NCBI GenBank assembly: GCA_025463305.1
Contig: JAOBWK010000070.1
Location: 102,530 to 166,529 of the forward strand
Direction of reading: 5' to 3'
Origin: Ilumatobacteraceae bacterium
GTDB lineage: Bacteria; Actinomycetota; Acidimicrobiia; Acidimicrobiales; Ilumatobacteraceae
DNA: 64,000 bases
Shown here: piece after piece, positions 41,420 through 50,132 of the stretch
Position numbering within the stretch: the stretch's first letter is position 1
How the letters are laid out: every line of letters begins with the position of its first letter
Notes under the pieces: model-generated
The model's input: only the letters and a program-made list of their open reading frames with translations
Told to the model about the DNA's origin: nothing
The model's database searches: none
Translations under genes and position numbers: made by a program

Positions 41420-42508
41420 ATGGAACGCTTCGGCCTGGTCGGCCTCCCCAACGCGGGCAAGAGCTCGCTGTACAACGCTCTCACCGGGGGCGGCGCGCTG
41501 GCGGCTCCGTATCCGTTCGCCACCAAGGACCCGAACATCGGCGTCGCCAAGGTGCCCGACACCCGCGTCGATCAGCTCGGCGTGATGAGCAAGTCGAAGC
41601 AGCTCGTCCACGCGGCCGTTCAGGTGGTCGACATCGGCGGTCTCGTCGAGGGCGCGTCGAAGGGTGAGGGTCTCGGCAACAAGTTCCTCGCCAACATCCG
41701 CGAGGTCGAGGCGACGGTGTTCGTGCTGCGCGCGTTCGAGGACGACGACGTGATGGGTCCCGACGATCCGCTCGAGCACCTGCGCGTGGTCGAGATCGAG
41801 CTCGCCCTCGCCGACCTCGAGACCGTCGAGAAGCGGCTGCGCACCACCCAGCGCCAGGCCAAGCTCGACAAGGCGCTCGGCGGCGAGATCGAGGCCCTCG
41901 AGGCCGCGTACGCGTCACTCAGCGAAGGCCGCCCGCTCTACCGCGCCGCGCTGAAGCCCGACCACGTCGAGGCACTGCAGCCCCACTTCCTGCTCACCAA
42001 CCGCCCGGTGTTGGCCGTCGTCAACGTCGGCGAGAACGAGCTCGACAAGATCCCCGAGGTCGAGGCCCGCGTGCGCGCCGAGATGAACGACGCCGGCGCC
42101 AACGTCGAGGTCATCGGGATGTGCGTGCAGCTCGAGGCCGAGGCCGCCACCATCACCGACCCCGACGAGCGGGCCGAGATGCTCGAGGGCTTCGGCCTCG
42201 GCGAGGGCGCGCTGTTCCGGATGGTGCGCAGCGCGTACCACCTGCTCGGCCTGCGCACGTTCCTCACCACGGGCGTGCAGGAGAGCCGGGCCTGGACGTT
42301 CCACGCCGGCGACAAGGCCCCGGTCTGCGCCGGCAAGATCCACACCGACATCCAGCGCGGCTTCATCCGCGCCGAGGTCATCCACTGGGACGAGCTGCTC
42401 GCCCTCGGCTCGTGGAACAAGGCCAAGGAGATCGGCAAGCTCCGCGTCGAGGGCAAGGACTACGAGTTCGTCGACGGAGACGTCACCGAGTTCCGCTTCA
42501 ACGTCTGA
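41420..42508 (+). CDS. ychF: Redox-regulated ATPase YchF (OLA1 family)
   Basis: A 362-residue translation-associated P-loop ATPase. It has G1 VGLPNAGKSSLYNAL, switch PYPFATKDPNIG, G3 VVDIGGLVEGASKGEGLGNKFL and the NVGEN segment in place of NKxD, which is characteristic of YchF and of ATP preference. The C-terminal TGS-like region has RTFLTTGVQESRAWTF, GKIHTDIQRGFIRAEV and GKDYEFVDGD. Standard length. Binds ribosomes and takes part in stress responses. Confidence 0.97.
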   Translation: MERFGLVGLPNAGKSSLYNALTGGGALAAPYPFATKDPNIGVAKVPDTRVDQLGVMSKSKQLVHAAVQVVDIGGLVEGASKGEGLGNKFLANIREVEATVFVLRAFEDDDVMGPDDPLEHLRVVEIELALADLETVEKRLRTTQRQAKLDKALGGEIEALEAAYASLSEGRPLYRAALKPDHVEALQPHFLLTNRPVLAVVNVGENELDKIPEVEARVRAEMNDAGANVEVIGMCVQLEAEAATITDPDERAEMLEGFGLGEGALFRMVRSAYHLLGLRTFLTTGVQESRAWTFHAGDKAPVCAGKIHTDIQRGFIRAEVIHWDELLALGSWNKAKEIGKLRVEGKDYEFVDGDVTEFRFNV

Positions 42509-42603
42509 CAGGGTTCGGCGACCGCGGTCGCCCATTCGGGTCGGTGGGCGAATCGATCGTGAACATCGATGGAACTCGGCGAATGAGGCCGAGGGACTGA
42601 TCG

Positions 42604-43599
42604 ATGCCTGTGTCAGACTCGATGGTCGTGGCCACGATCGCTCCCTCCTCCGTCTCGGCCACGCACCGGGTGCCGATGTTCGCGTCGTTCCTGGCGTTCG
42701 GCGCGGGCGTCATCTGGAGCCTCGGCTCGCTGACGGCACGGCTGGCCAAGCACGCCGACGCCTGGCAGTACCTGATCTGGCGCTCGGTCGGCGTCCTCGT
42801 GGTGATGGAGGTCGCGAGCAAGATCCGCGGCAAGGGCTGGGTGACGCCACGGGCGTTCAACCAGGGCTGGATCATGTTCCTCGGCACGTTCGGGCTGATG
42901 ATGTCGTCACTCACGTTCGTCTACGCGATCAAGAACACGACGGCCGCCAACGCCGCGTTCCTGGCCTCGGTCACACCGCTGTTCGCCGTCGTGCTGTCGC
43001 GCATCTTCCTCGGCGAGCGCCTCACCCGGATCACCATCGGGGCGATGTTCATGGCGCTGTGCGGGCTGACGCTGATGGTTGCCACCGACGTGAGCGGCGG
43101 GAACATGGTCGGCAACGTCTCGGCCCTGTTGAGCTCGCTCGGCTTCGCGATCTACACCGTGTGCGTGCGCTCCGAGCCGCACCGTGACTGGTCGCCGATC
43201 CTTCCGGGGTACGCCTCGATGATGATCGTCCTGTGCGGCGTCGTGACCGTCGCACAGGGCCACACCCTCACGCCTCCCACCCACGACATCACGCTCGGCC
43301 TGGTCCACGGCGGGCTGCTGATCGTGGTGGGAACGCTGCTGTTCAACTACGGCTCGCGCTCGGTGCCGGCGGTCGCGATGACGATCCTCGCCCAGAGCGA
43401 GATGGCGTTCGTGCCGTTCTGGATCTACCTCTGGTTCGGCGAGGCGCCGAAGCCGTGGGCGCTCGTCGGCGGCCTGATCATCCTCACCGCGATCATCGGC
43501 AAGGCCGTGCTCGAGGCCGCACCGGCGCAGCACGAATCGAGCCTGCTCACGACCGTCGACGGCGAAACTCGGGACGCCGATCCCGGGTTCATCGCGTAG
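42604..43599 (+). CDS. EamA-family (DMT) transporter
   Basis: A 331-residue membrane protein with about ten hydrophobic segments in two repeats. Typical EamA features are seen in WSLGSLTARLA, YAIKNTTAANAAFLASVTPLFAVVLSRIFLGERL and in the second repeat SVPAVAMTILAQSEMAFVPFW with LWFGEAP. Probably exports a metabolite; substrate unknown. Followed 11 bases later by the MFS gene. Confidence 0.88.
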   Translation: MPVSDSMVVATIAPSSVSATHRVPMFASFLAFGAGVIWSLGSLTARLAKHADAWQYLIWRSVGVLVVMEVASKIRGKGWVTPRAFNQGWIMFLGTFGLMMSSLTFVYAIKNTTAANAAFLASVTPLFAVVLSRIFLGERLTRITIGAMFMALCGLTLMVATDVSGGNMVGNVSALLSSLGFAIYTVCVRSEPHRDWSPILPGYASMMIVLCGVVTVAQGHTLTPPTHDITLGLVHGGLLIVVGTLLFNYGSRSVPAVAMTILAQSEMAFVPFWIYLWFGEAPKPWALVGGLIILTAIIGKAVLEAAPAQHESSLLTTVDGETRDADPGFIA

Positions 43600-43610
43600 C
43601 GTCGACGCCC

Positions 43611-44816
43611 GTGTACAACCGCCGGCTCGTCTTCACCTTCGGGCTGCTCAACGGTCTGTTCGCAGCGGGCTATGGCGTGATGTTCACGCTGCTCGACGAC
43701 TTCCGCGACCGCTACGGCATCTCCGAGAGCTCGCTCGGGGCCGTCGTCGCGATCGGGTTCTTCGCCTCGTTCGCCGCCCAGGTCTTCTTCGCGCCGCTCG
43801 CCGATCGCGGCCACGCCCGTCGCCTCGTGAACGTCGGCATGTCGTTCAACCTCGTCGGCCTGCTGACGATGGCGTTCGGCAAGACCATCCTCCTGCTGCT
43901 CCTCGGACGGCTGCTGATGGGCATCGGCACGGGCATGGGCGTGCCCGCCATCCGCCGCATCGTGATCCTCGCCGACCCCGACAACCTCGGCAGCAACATC
44001 GGCCGGCTGCTGGCCGCCGACGTCGCCGGGTTCGCCGCCGGACCCGCGATCTCTGCCGTGCTCGTGGGTCCGTTGGGCATCGCCGCGCCGTTCCTGTTCA
44101 TCGCCGTCGTCACGGTCGCCTGCTACCCGGTCGTGGCTCGCGCCCACGTCGACGAGACATCAACCGCGGATCGACCCCAGGCCCGGTTCGCTTTCGACCT
44201 GCTGCGGTCACGCACCTACGTGGGCGCGCTGATGTTCGGCTCGGCCGTGTTCTTGATGGTCGGCACGTTCGACGCGCTGTGGGTGCTCGTGCTCGACGAC
44301 CTCCACACCGCCGACTGGATCGCCAACCTCGGCATCACCCTGTTCGCGCTGCCGCTGATCTTCTTCGGCTCCACCGGCGGGCGGCTGGCCCAGCGCGTCG
44401 GGCCGTTCCGGGTGTGCACCGTCGGGCTGCTCGGCGGTGCGGCGTTCATGTTCTCCTACGGCCGGTTGCCGACCGGCCTGGCAATGTTCGCCGTCGCGAT
44501 GGTGCACGCGCTCAACGACGGCGTGTCCGTCGCGAGCTCGGGCGTGGCCGTCGGCGTCGTCGCGCCGAAGGAGCGGATGGCCGGCGCGCAGGGGCTGCTC
44601 GGCGGGGCTCAGACCCTCACCGGTGGCATCGCCGCGCTGGTGGCCGGCGAGCTCTACCAGAACCACGGTCGGGCCGCGGCCTACACCACGTGCGCCGTGC
44701 TGATGGCTGTGTTCGTGCTGATCGGCGTGCTCTGCGTGGGCAAGGAATGGGGCGCTCGCCCCGACCAGGACGACGTCGCAGAAGCGGCCGCCGGAGCGCT
44801 CGCGCACCAGTCGTAG
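43611..44816 (+). CDS. Major facilitator superfamily transporter
   Basis: A 401-residue protein from GTG 43611 with about twelve hydrophobic segments. The loop after helix 2 reads APLADRGHARRLVNVGM, matching the MFS motif A (G-x-LaD-r-x-Gr-r). RLLMGIGTGMGVPAIRRIV follows as helix 4. Likely a drug or metabolite exporter; substrate not known. Close spacing suggests transcription with the EamA gene. Confidence 0.88.
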   Translation: MYNRRLVFTFGLLNGLFAAGYGVMFTLLDDFRDRYGISESSLGAVVAIGFFASFAAQVFFAPLADRGHARRLVNVGMSFNLVGLLTMAFGKTILLLLLGRLLMGIGTGMGVPAIRRIVILADPDNLGSNIGRLLAADVAGFAAGPAISAVLVGPLGIAAPFLFIAVVTVACYPVVARAHVDETSTADRPQARFAFDLLRSRTYVGALMFGSAVFLMVGTFDALWVLVLDDLHTADWIANLGITLFALPLIFFGSTGGRLAQRVGPFRVCTVGLLGGAAFMFSYGRLPTGLAMFAVAMVHALNDGVSVASSGVAVGVVAPKERMAGAQGLLGGAQTLTGGIAALVAGELYQNHGRAAAYTTCAVLMAVFVLIGVLCVGKEWGARPDQDDVAEAAAGALAHQS

Positions 44817-44846
44817 CCGCTGTCGGCCATCGTGCAGACTGCTGCG

Positions 44847-45986
44847 ATGAGCAGCGATCAGATCAACGATTTCCACGCCGCGACGCCGCAGGCCGTCATC
44901 GACGATCTGCGCGCCCGGCTCGCCCACACCCGCTGGCCCGACGAGATCGCCGGCACCGACTGGGAGTACGGCACCGACCTCGCCTACCTCCAGGAGCTGT
45001 GCGAGTCGTGGCAGACGTTCGACTGGCCGGCGGTCGAGGCCCGTTTCAACGCCTGGCCACAGATCACCACCACCATCGACGGCCAGAACGTGCACGCCAT
45101 CCACGCGACATCGCCGGAGCCCGACGCCTTCCCGATCGTGCTCACGCATGGCTGGCCGGGCTCGGTGGTGGAGTTCCTCGACGTGATCGAGCCCCTGCGC
45201 GATCCACGCAGCCACGGCGGCGATCCGGCCGACGCGTTCCATGTGATCGTGCCCTCCATCCCCGGCTACGGCTGGAGCGGGCCCACCCACGAGGCCGGCT
45301 GGGACGTCCGCCGTGTCGCGGAGGCGTGGAAGGTGCTGATGGCCCGGCTCGGCTACGACCGCTACGGCGCACAGGGCGGCGACTGGGGCTCGATGATCTC
45401 TGCCCAGGTCGGCGTGGTCGACCCCGAGCACTGCGCCGGCGTGCACATCAACATGGTGCTCGGACTCCCCGACGACAAGCCGCTCAGCGACGACGAGCAG
45501 GCCGCGATGGCCGCCACCGGCGAGTTCATGAACAAGGGGTCGGCGTACCAGCAGATCCAGGGCAAGAACGCCCAGACGCTGGCCTACGGGCTCACCGACT
45601 CCCCCGCCGGGATGGCCGGGTGGATCGTCGAGAAGTTCCACCACTGGACGCACCATCCCGACGGCGACCTCGAGACCGCGGTGACGCGCGACCAGGTGCT
45701 CGCCAACCTCACCCTCTACTGGGTGACGGAGACCATCAACTCCAGCACCCGCCTGTACTTCGAGTCGCAGAAGGCCGGCCGGTTCCCGCCGTTCGACCGC
45801 GTCGAGGTGCCCACCGGCCTCGCCTACTTCCCCGGCGAGATCCTGACGATGCCCGAGGGCTGGGCGCGCAACCTCTACAACGTCACCCACGTCAGCCGGT
45901 TCGACCGCGGCGGCCACTTCGCAGCGATGGAGGAGCCCGACCTGTTCGTCGACGAGGTGCGCACGTTCTTCCGGACGGTCCGCTGA
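44847..45986 (+). CDS. Epoxide hydrolase, alpha/beta hydrolase family
   Basis: About 379 residues from ATG 44847 (an in-frame GTG at 44832 is less likely). N-terminal EHN-type region (DLRARLAHTRWPDEI, DWEYG), then HGWPGSVVEF (oxyanion), nucleophile elbow GAQGGDWGSMI with the Asp, the lid Tyr region, and the catalytic His in RGGHFAAMEEPDL. These are the hallmarks of microsomal-type epoxide hydrolases. Hydrolyses epoxides to diols; natural substrate unknown. Confidence 0.92.
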   Translation: MSSDQINDFHAATPQAVIDDLRARLAHTRWPDEIAGTDWEYGTDLAYLQELCESWQTFDWPAVEARFNAWPQITTTIDGQNVHAIHATSPEPDAFPIVLTHGWPGSVVEFLDVIEPLRDPRSHGGDPADAFHVIVPSIPGYGWSGPTHEAGWDVRRVAEAWKVLMARLGYDRYGAQGGDWGSMISAQVGVVDPEHCAGVHINMVLGLPDDKPLSDDEQAAMAATGEFMNKGSAYQQIQGKNAQTLAYGLTDSPAGMAGWIVEKFHHWTHHPDGDLETAVTRDQVLANLTLYWVTETINSSTRLYFESQKAGRFPPFDRVEVPTGLAYFPGEILTMPEGWARNLYNVTHVSRFDRGGHFAAMEEPDLFVDEVRTFFRTVR

Positions 45987-46140
45987 GGTTCGGCCGCAGA
46001 GACCGCTTCGGCCGCGATCGACGAACTGCACGCTCACATGGCCCGGTCTCGGGCCGATCATGCGTGCATTTCACGGACCGTCGCGCTCACGGACAACATC
46101 GCCGTGCCGGGCGGGCGTCCGTCGTGGCAGGCTGTGCACC

Positions 46141-46491
46141 ATGGCCTGGTTGATGAGCGGAGCACGCGTGCTGGCCTCGCTCGACGTGGCCACGAACCGG
46201 GCAGCCAGGGCGAAGGGACTGCTCGGCCGTGACACGATCGAGGGGGCGTTCGCGATCCCGAAGTGCCGTTGGGTGCACACCGTCGGCATGCGGTTTCCCA
46301 TCGACGTCGCGTACGTCGACGAGCGCGACACGGTGATCAAGGTGGCGACGATGCGACCGCACCGCTTCGCCTGCCCGGTGCCCAGGGCGCGCACGGTCAT
46401 CGAGGCCCGCGCCGGCTCGTTCGAGCGCTGGGGTCTGCGCGTCGGGGATCCGATCGAGATCCGCACCACCGATCCGCACCGTGTCTCCTGA
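46141..46491 (+). CDS. DUF192 family protein
   Basis: A 116-residue protein. It shows TNRAARAKGLLGRD, VHTVGMRFPIDVAYVDERDTVI and ARTVIEARAGSFERWGLRVGD, the conserved pieces of DUF192 (GLmgR, T.gM.fpiDvvf.d, vlE...g...g...GD). Function not established. No signal peptide, unlike many members. Precedes rsmI by 12 bases. Confidence 0.9.
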   Translation: MAWLMSGARVLASLDVATNRAARAKGLLGRDTIEGAFAIPKCRWVHTVGMRFPIDVAYVDERDTVIKVATMRPHRFACPVPRARTVIEARAGSFERWGLRVGDPIEIRTTDPHRVS

Positions 46492-46503
46492 GGCGCGCCC
46501 GTA

Positions 46504-47343
46504 GTGGGCACCCTCGTCCTCGTCGCGACCCCTCTCGGCAACCTCGCCGATCTGTCGCCGCGCGCCATCGAGGCCCTGCAGGGCGCGGCGCTGATCTGCT
46601 GCGAGGACACCCGGCGAACGGGCGGACTGCTGTCGCACTTCGGCATCCGCGGTGTGCGGATGGCCATCGCCAACGAGCACACCGAGACGGCGCGCATCGA
46701 CGAGGTGCTCGACCTGCTCGCCGCCGGCAGCACCGTCGCCGTGGTCACCGACGCCGGCACGCCCGGCATCAGCGATCCGGGCGAGCGGCTGGTCGCGGCT
46801 GCGATCGCGAACGGCCACACGGTGTCGGCCGTGCCCGGCCCGTCGGCCGACGTGATGGCGCTCGTGGTGTCCGGCCTGCCGAGCGCCCGCTACGTGATGG
46901 ACGGGTTCCTGCCGCGCAGCGGGCCCGAGCGCGCGGTGCGGCTGCACGACGCCGTCACTGAGTCGCGCACCGTGGTGCTGTACGAGGCGCCACACCGGTT
47001 GGTGCGCACGCTCACCGACCTGCACGCCCGTTGCGGCGACGATCGTCGGGTCGTCCTGGCGCGCGAGCTGACCAAGCTGCACGAGGAGATCTGGCGCGGC
47101 ACGCTCGCCGAGGCGCTCGTCCACGTCGCCCAGCGCGAACCGCTCGGCGAGTACGTGATCGTGCTCGACGGCGCACCCGCGGCGGTCGAGGCGAGCGACG
47201 ACGACATCCGCGACGGCCTCACCCGTGAGCTGGCGAGCGGGGCGAGCAAGAAGTCGGCCGTGTCGACGGTGGCCGATCACCTCGGCGTCCCGAAGAACCG
47301 GGTCTACGACCTCGCGCTCACCCTCGGCCGAACGACACCCTGA
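46504..47343 (+). CDS. rsmI: 16S rRNA (cytidine(1402)-2'-O)-methyltransferase
   Basis: A 279-residue SAM-dependent enzyme from GTG. It has the tetrapyrrole-methylase fold motifs LVLVATPLGNLADLSPRA, CEDTRRTGGLL, VAVVTDAGTPGISDPG and VLYEAPHRLVRTL, and ELTKLHEEIWRG. The C-terminal helical part (SKKSAVSTVADHLGVPKNRVYDLAL) is standard. Methylates C1402 in the ribosomal P site. Confidence 0.97.
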   Translation: MGTLVLVATPLGNLADLSPRAIEALQGAALICCEDTRRTGGLLSHFGIRGVRMAIANEHTETARIDEVLDLLAAGSTVAVVTDAGTPGISDPGERLVAAAIANGHTVSAVPGPSADVMALVVSGLPSARYVMDGFLPRSGPERAVRLHDAVTESRTVVLYEAPHRLVRTLTDLHARCGDDRRVVLARELTKLHEEIWRGTLAEALVHVAQREPLGEYVIVLDGAPAAVEASDDDIRDGLTRELASGASKKSAVSTVADHLGVPKNRVYDLALTLGRTTP

Positions 47344-47367
47344 ACGACGCCAACCTGCAACCCGGCG

Positions 47368-49158
47368 TCAGGGCACCCACCAGCCGGTGGTGTCGAAGAG
47401 CAGGTGGCTGCCGACGGAGTTGCGCAGGCACAGCGTGCCCGTCGTCGCGGTGGTGACGGCATTGGCGACGATGGCCGTTGCCGAGGCGTTCACCGACGAC
47501 GTCGCGGGCAACGGCTGCGAGCAGCCGTAGGCGGTGGCGTAGCCGTCGAAGCCGGGCTGGATCATCGTCAGGTTGCCGGTGACCGCCTGAGCGTTCGTCG
47601 GGGCGACGGCGACGTCGACGGTCTGGCCGAGGCCGACCTGGCCGTGCCACCCACCCGTGGCGGCGCGGGTGTCGAGCATCCGCTGCGGGGTCGACGGCTG
47701 GAACCGCAGCGCACCGCCCGACGTGAAGGTGCCCTGCAGATCGACGACGACGTCGGTGGCGACGTTGGCGTGCGCGCAGATCGTGCCAGCCGGTCCGACC
47801 GGCACGTACGCCGAACCGGCTGCCGCGTCGCGGGCGACGAAGTTGAGGTTCGACGTGTCCGGCACCGCGCCGTCGCACGGGTAGGCGACGAGGTAGCCAT
47901 CGCCCGCCGCGTTCACGGCGGTGATGTTGACCACCGCGCCCTGCGCGCCGGCGGGCATGGTGACGACGAGGGGATCGACCCGACCGGTGTTCCGCGTGTC
48001 GACCAGACGGGTGGGCGCCAACGGGTTGAGTCGCACGCCGCCCGACGGCACGAACGCGCCCTGGAGATCGACGATCAGGTCGGCAGGGGCGGACACGACG
48101 GCGCACAGCATCGCGCCAGCGCCGAGCGCGACGACGGCCTGGTTCGGACGGGTCTGCCCGGCGACGAAGTTGACGTTCGAGGTGACGGGCGGGTCGGTGC
48201 CGCACGGATACGCGGTGACGTATCCACCCGGGCCGGGACCGGGCGCGGCGACGGCGGTGAGGTTGACGCTGACCGCTGTCGTGCCGGCCGGGACGAACGC
48301 GCTCAGGTCGAGCGCGACCTGGGTCGGCCGCGCACCGAGCGTGCGGCTGTCGTAGACCCGGTGCTGGGTCAGCGGCACGTACTCGCTCGGCGAACCGAGC
48401 GTGGCCGGGATCGCCGCGCTCGCGCCGATCCGGTGCGACACACCGATCTGCGCGGTGAAGTCGTCGGCCATCAGGGTCGACTTCTTGCGGTACTCCGCGC
48501 CGTTGGGCAGGTGCACGCCGTCGGGGGCGAGCTGGATGTCGCTGGCCGCGAGCGCGGCCGGCCAGTTCCACAGGTGCAGGTTCGGACGCATCGCCGCGAC
48601 GGCCACCAGTGCGTTGTTCCACGGATCGGCCTGGCTCTGCGACGGCATCGTGATCATCGACCACCAGATCTCGCGGTCGGCCCCGATGGCATCGACGAGG
48701 TACAGGATGTCGCGCTGCGCGCACGCCTGGGAGAAGTTGCAGTTGCCGATGTCGTTCGGCCCGAGGCTCACCATGTAGGTCGGCGTGTCCCAGCCCTCGG
48801 CCCGGCGGTCGAGCACCCACTTCGTCATGTTCGCGCCCTGGTTCGAGGCCGACACGACGAGCCCCGCCTGCAGGCCGACGCCGGCCACCATCCGCACCGG
48901 ACCCCACCCGCGTTGGACGAGCATCTGCGAGACGGAGGGTCCGTAGCCGTCGGTGTCGAGCGCGGAGCCGAGCATCACCGAGTCGCCGATGGCGGTCACC
49001 GCGCCGCGCGGCCCGCCGACGTCGAGGACGTACTGGGAGAAGATCGGCTCGGCTGCGTGGGCGGGCGACGCGGTCTGCACGACGCCAGCGGCAACCAGTG
49101 CCGTGACCAACAACCCGCTGACGCGCCGCAACCGATTGAGTGACCCCGTTCGCGTCAT
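47368..49158 (-). CDS. Secreted SGNH-like hydrolase with beta-rich repeats
   Basis: A 596-residue protein. Signal peptide ends AHAAEP. Residues about 45-235 look like an SGNH hydrolase: AIGDSVMLGSA (block I Ser), SLGPNDIGN (block III) and LAPDGVHLPN (block V Asp-x-x-His). Then three repeats of about 115 residues follow, each with DTR/DSR, VNxTAV, GYxTAYPC, SNxNF and VDLQGxF. Such repeats are common in secreted actinobacterial proteins. It probably deacylates a wall or extracellular polymer, with repeats serving adhesion. Confidence 0.85.
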   Translation of the reverse strand: MTRTGSLNRLRRVSGLLVTALVAAGVVQTASPAHAAEPIFSQYVLDVGGPRGAVTAIGDSVMLGSALDTDGYGPSVSQMLVQRGWGPVRMVAGVGLQAGLVVSASNQGANMTKWVLDRRAEGWDTPTYMVSLGPNDIGNCNFSQACAQRDILYLVDAIGADREIWWSMITMPSQSQADPWNNALVAVAAMRPNLHLWNWPAALAASDIQLAPDGVHLPNGAEYRKKSTLMADDFTAQIGVSHRIGASAAIPATLGSPSEYVPLTQHRVYDSRTLGARPTQVALDLSAFVPAGTTAVSVNLTAVAAPGPGPGGYVTAYPCGTDPPVTSNVNFVAGQTRPNQAVVALGAGAMLCAVVSAPADLIVDLQGAFVPSGGVRLNPLAPTRLVDTRNTGRVDPLVVTMPAGAQGAVVNITAVNAAGDGYLVAYPCDGAVPDTSNLNFVARDAAAGSAYVPVGPAGTICAHANVATDVVVDLQGTFTSGGALRFQPSTPQRMLDTRAATGGWHGQVGLGQTVDVAVAPTNAQAVTGNLTMIQPGFDGYATAYGCSQPLPATSSVNASATAIVANAVTTATTGTLCLRNSVGSHLLFDTTGWWVP

Positions 49159-49188
49159 GTGACCATCCTCCCAGGCGACCGCCGCCGT

Positions 49189-49242
49189 GTCGTGTTCAGG
49201 GGGTCGTGCTCAGGAGGGTCGTGTTCAGGGGGTCGCGTTCAG
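49189..49242. repeat. Four tandem 14-15-bp repeats
   Basis: Units at 49189-49202, 49203-49217, 49218-49231 and 49232-49242 share GTCGTGTTCAGGGG with small changes. They fill the gap between the secreted hydrolase start and the end of the thioesterase gene, and the last unit covers the thioesterase stop codon. Every unit contains TCA (TGA on the minus strand), so copy-number change would not extend the reading frame. Confidence 0.75.
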
Positions 49243-50069
49243 CCGCGCGGCACCAGCGCCAGCTGCCGGCTCTGGGCGACGAGCGCGCCCGTGCTGTCCC
49301 AGATCTCGCTGTCCTCGCTCAGGAACCCGTTCTGGATGTACTCGGTGTGGAACCGGCAGGCCAGCGGCCCGGGCGCAGGGATGCCACGCACGTGCACGGT
49401 GAGCTCGACCGTGGGCACCCAGCCGACGGGGATGTCGACGTTGAACACGGGCGGCGGGAACGCGTCGACCACGAGCATCAGGGCGAGCGTGTCGATCGTC
49501 CGGCCGTCGGCGAACTCGAACCAGCCGGCGACTTCGGCGCGACCGGACTTGATGCCCTCGTTGAACCGCCCACCCTCCGGTCGGAGGTGGATCTTCAGCC
49601 GGTTCATCAGCCCGATGCTCACCGGGCCGTTGTGGTCGTCGCGGGCGATGCACTCCGACTTCGGCGGGAGATCGGGCGGGCCACCGACGATCTCGCGGAA
49701 CCCACCGGACATCGCGCCGACATCGCCGAAGCTGCCGATCAGGCGGAGGATCTCGCGGTCCGCGCCGCGCATCGAGCCCGTCACGGTCGCGAGCTGGCGA
49801 CCGGACTTCACGACCGACGTGTCGATGGTGATCGGTCCGGGACGGCCGGGCGACAGGTAGTGCGCCGTCACCGTGAGCGGATCGGCACGACCACAGGTCT
49901 CGCGCATCGCGTTCACCGCGAGCGCCATCAGGTAGCCGCCGTTGGCGTTTCCGTTGATGTCCCAACTGGGCTCGATCTGCGCGTCGTACGTGCCGTCGCC
50001 GCGAGGCACGACCGCGGTCGCACGATCGAACTCGCTGTGCGCTGCGTCGGTCGGCTGGGCGTCGGTCAC
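49239..50069 (-). CDS. Acyl-CoA thioesterase family protein (TesB-like)
   Basis: A 276-residue protein from GTG 50069. The double hot-dog pattern is seen in WDINGNANGGYLMALAVNAMRE with LTVTAHYLSPGRPGPITI in the first half, and FRFADGR-like GWFEFADGRTIDTLALMLVVDAFPP in the second, ending in DSTGALVAQSRQLALV. This is the thioesterase-like 4HBT_3/TesB family. It likely hydrolyses acyl-CoA; substrate unknown. Divergent from metG, 63 bases away. Confidence 0.88.
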   Translation of the reverse strand: MTDAQPTDAAHSEFDRATAVVPRGDGTYDAQIEPSWDINGNANGGYLMALAVNAMRETCGRADPLTVTAHYLSPGRPGPITIDTSVVKSGRQLATVTGSMRGADREILRLIGSFGDVGAMSGGFREIVGGPPDLPPKSECIARDDHNGPVSIGLMNRLKIHLRPEGGRFNEGIKSGRAEVAGWFEFADGRTIDTLALMLVVDAFPPPVFNVDIPVGWVPTVELTVHVRGIPAPGPLACRFHTEYIQNGFLSEDSEIWDSTGALVAQSRQLALVPRG

Positions 50070-50132
50070 CGGGACATCCTCGCCGCTCGAATCGCCGATG
50101 GGAGGAGGCGGGGGTCGCCCTAGCCTGTCGGT

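Noticed and set aside
44208..46061. A 617-codon minus-strand frame opposite the MFS and epoxide hydrolase genes
   Set aside because: The opposite-strand genes have clear domains and motifs; this frame has none.
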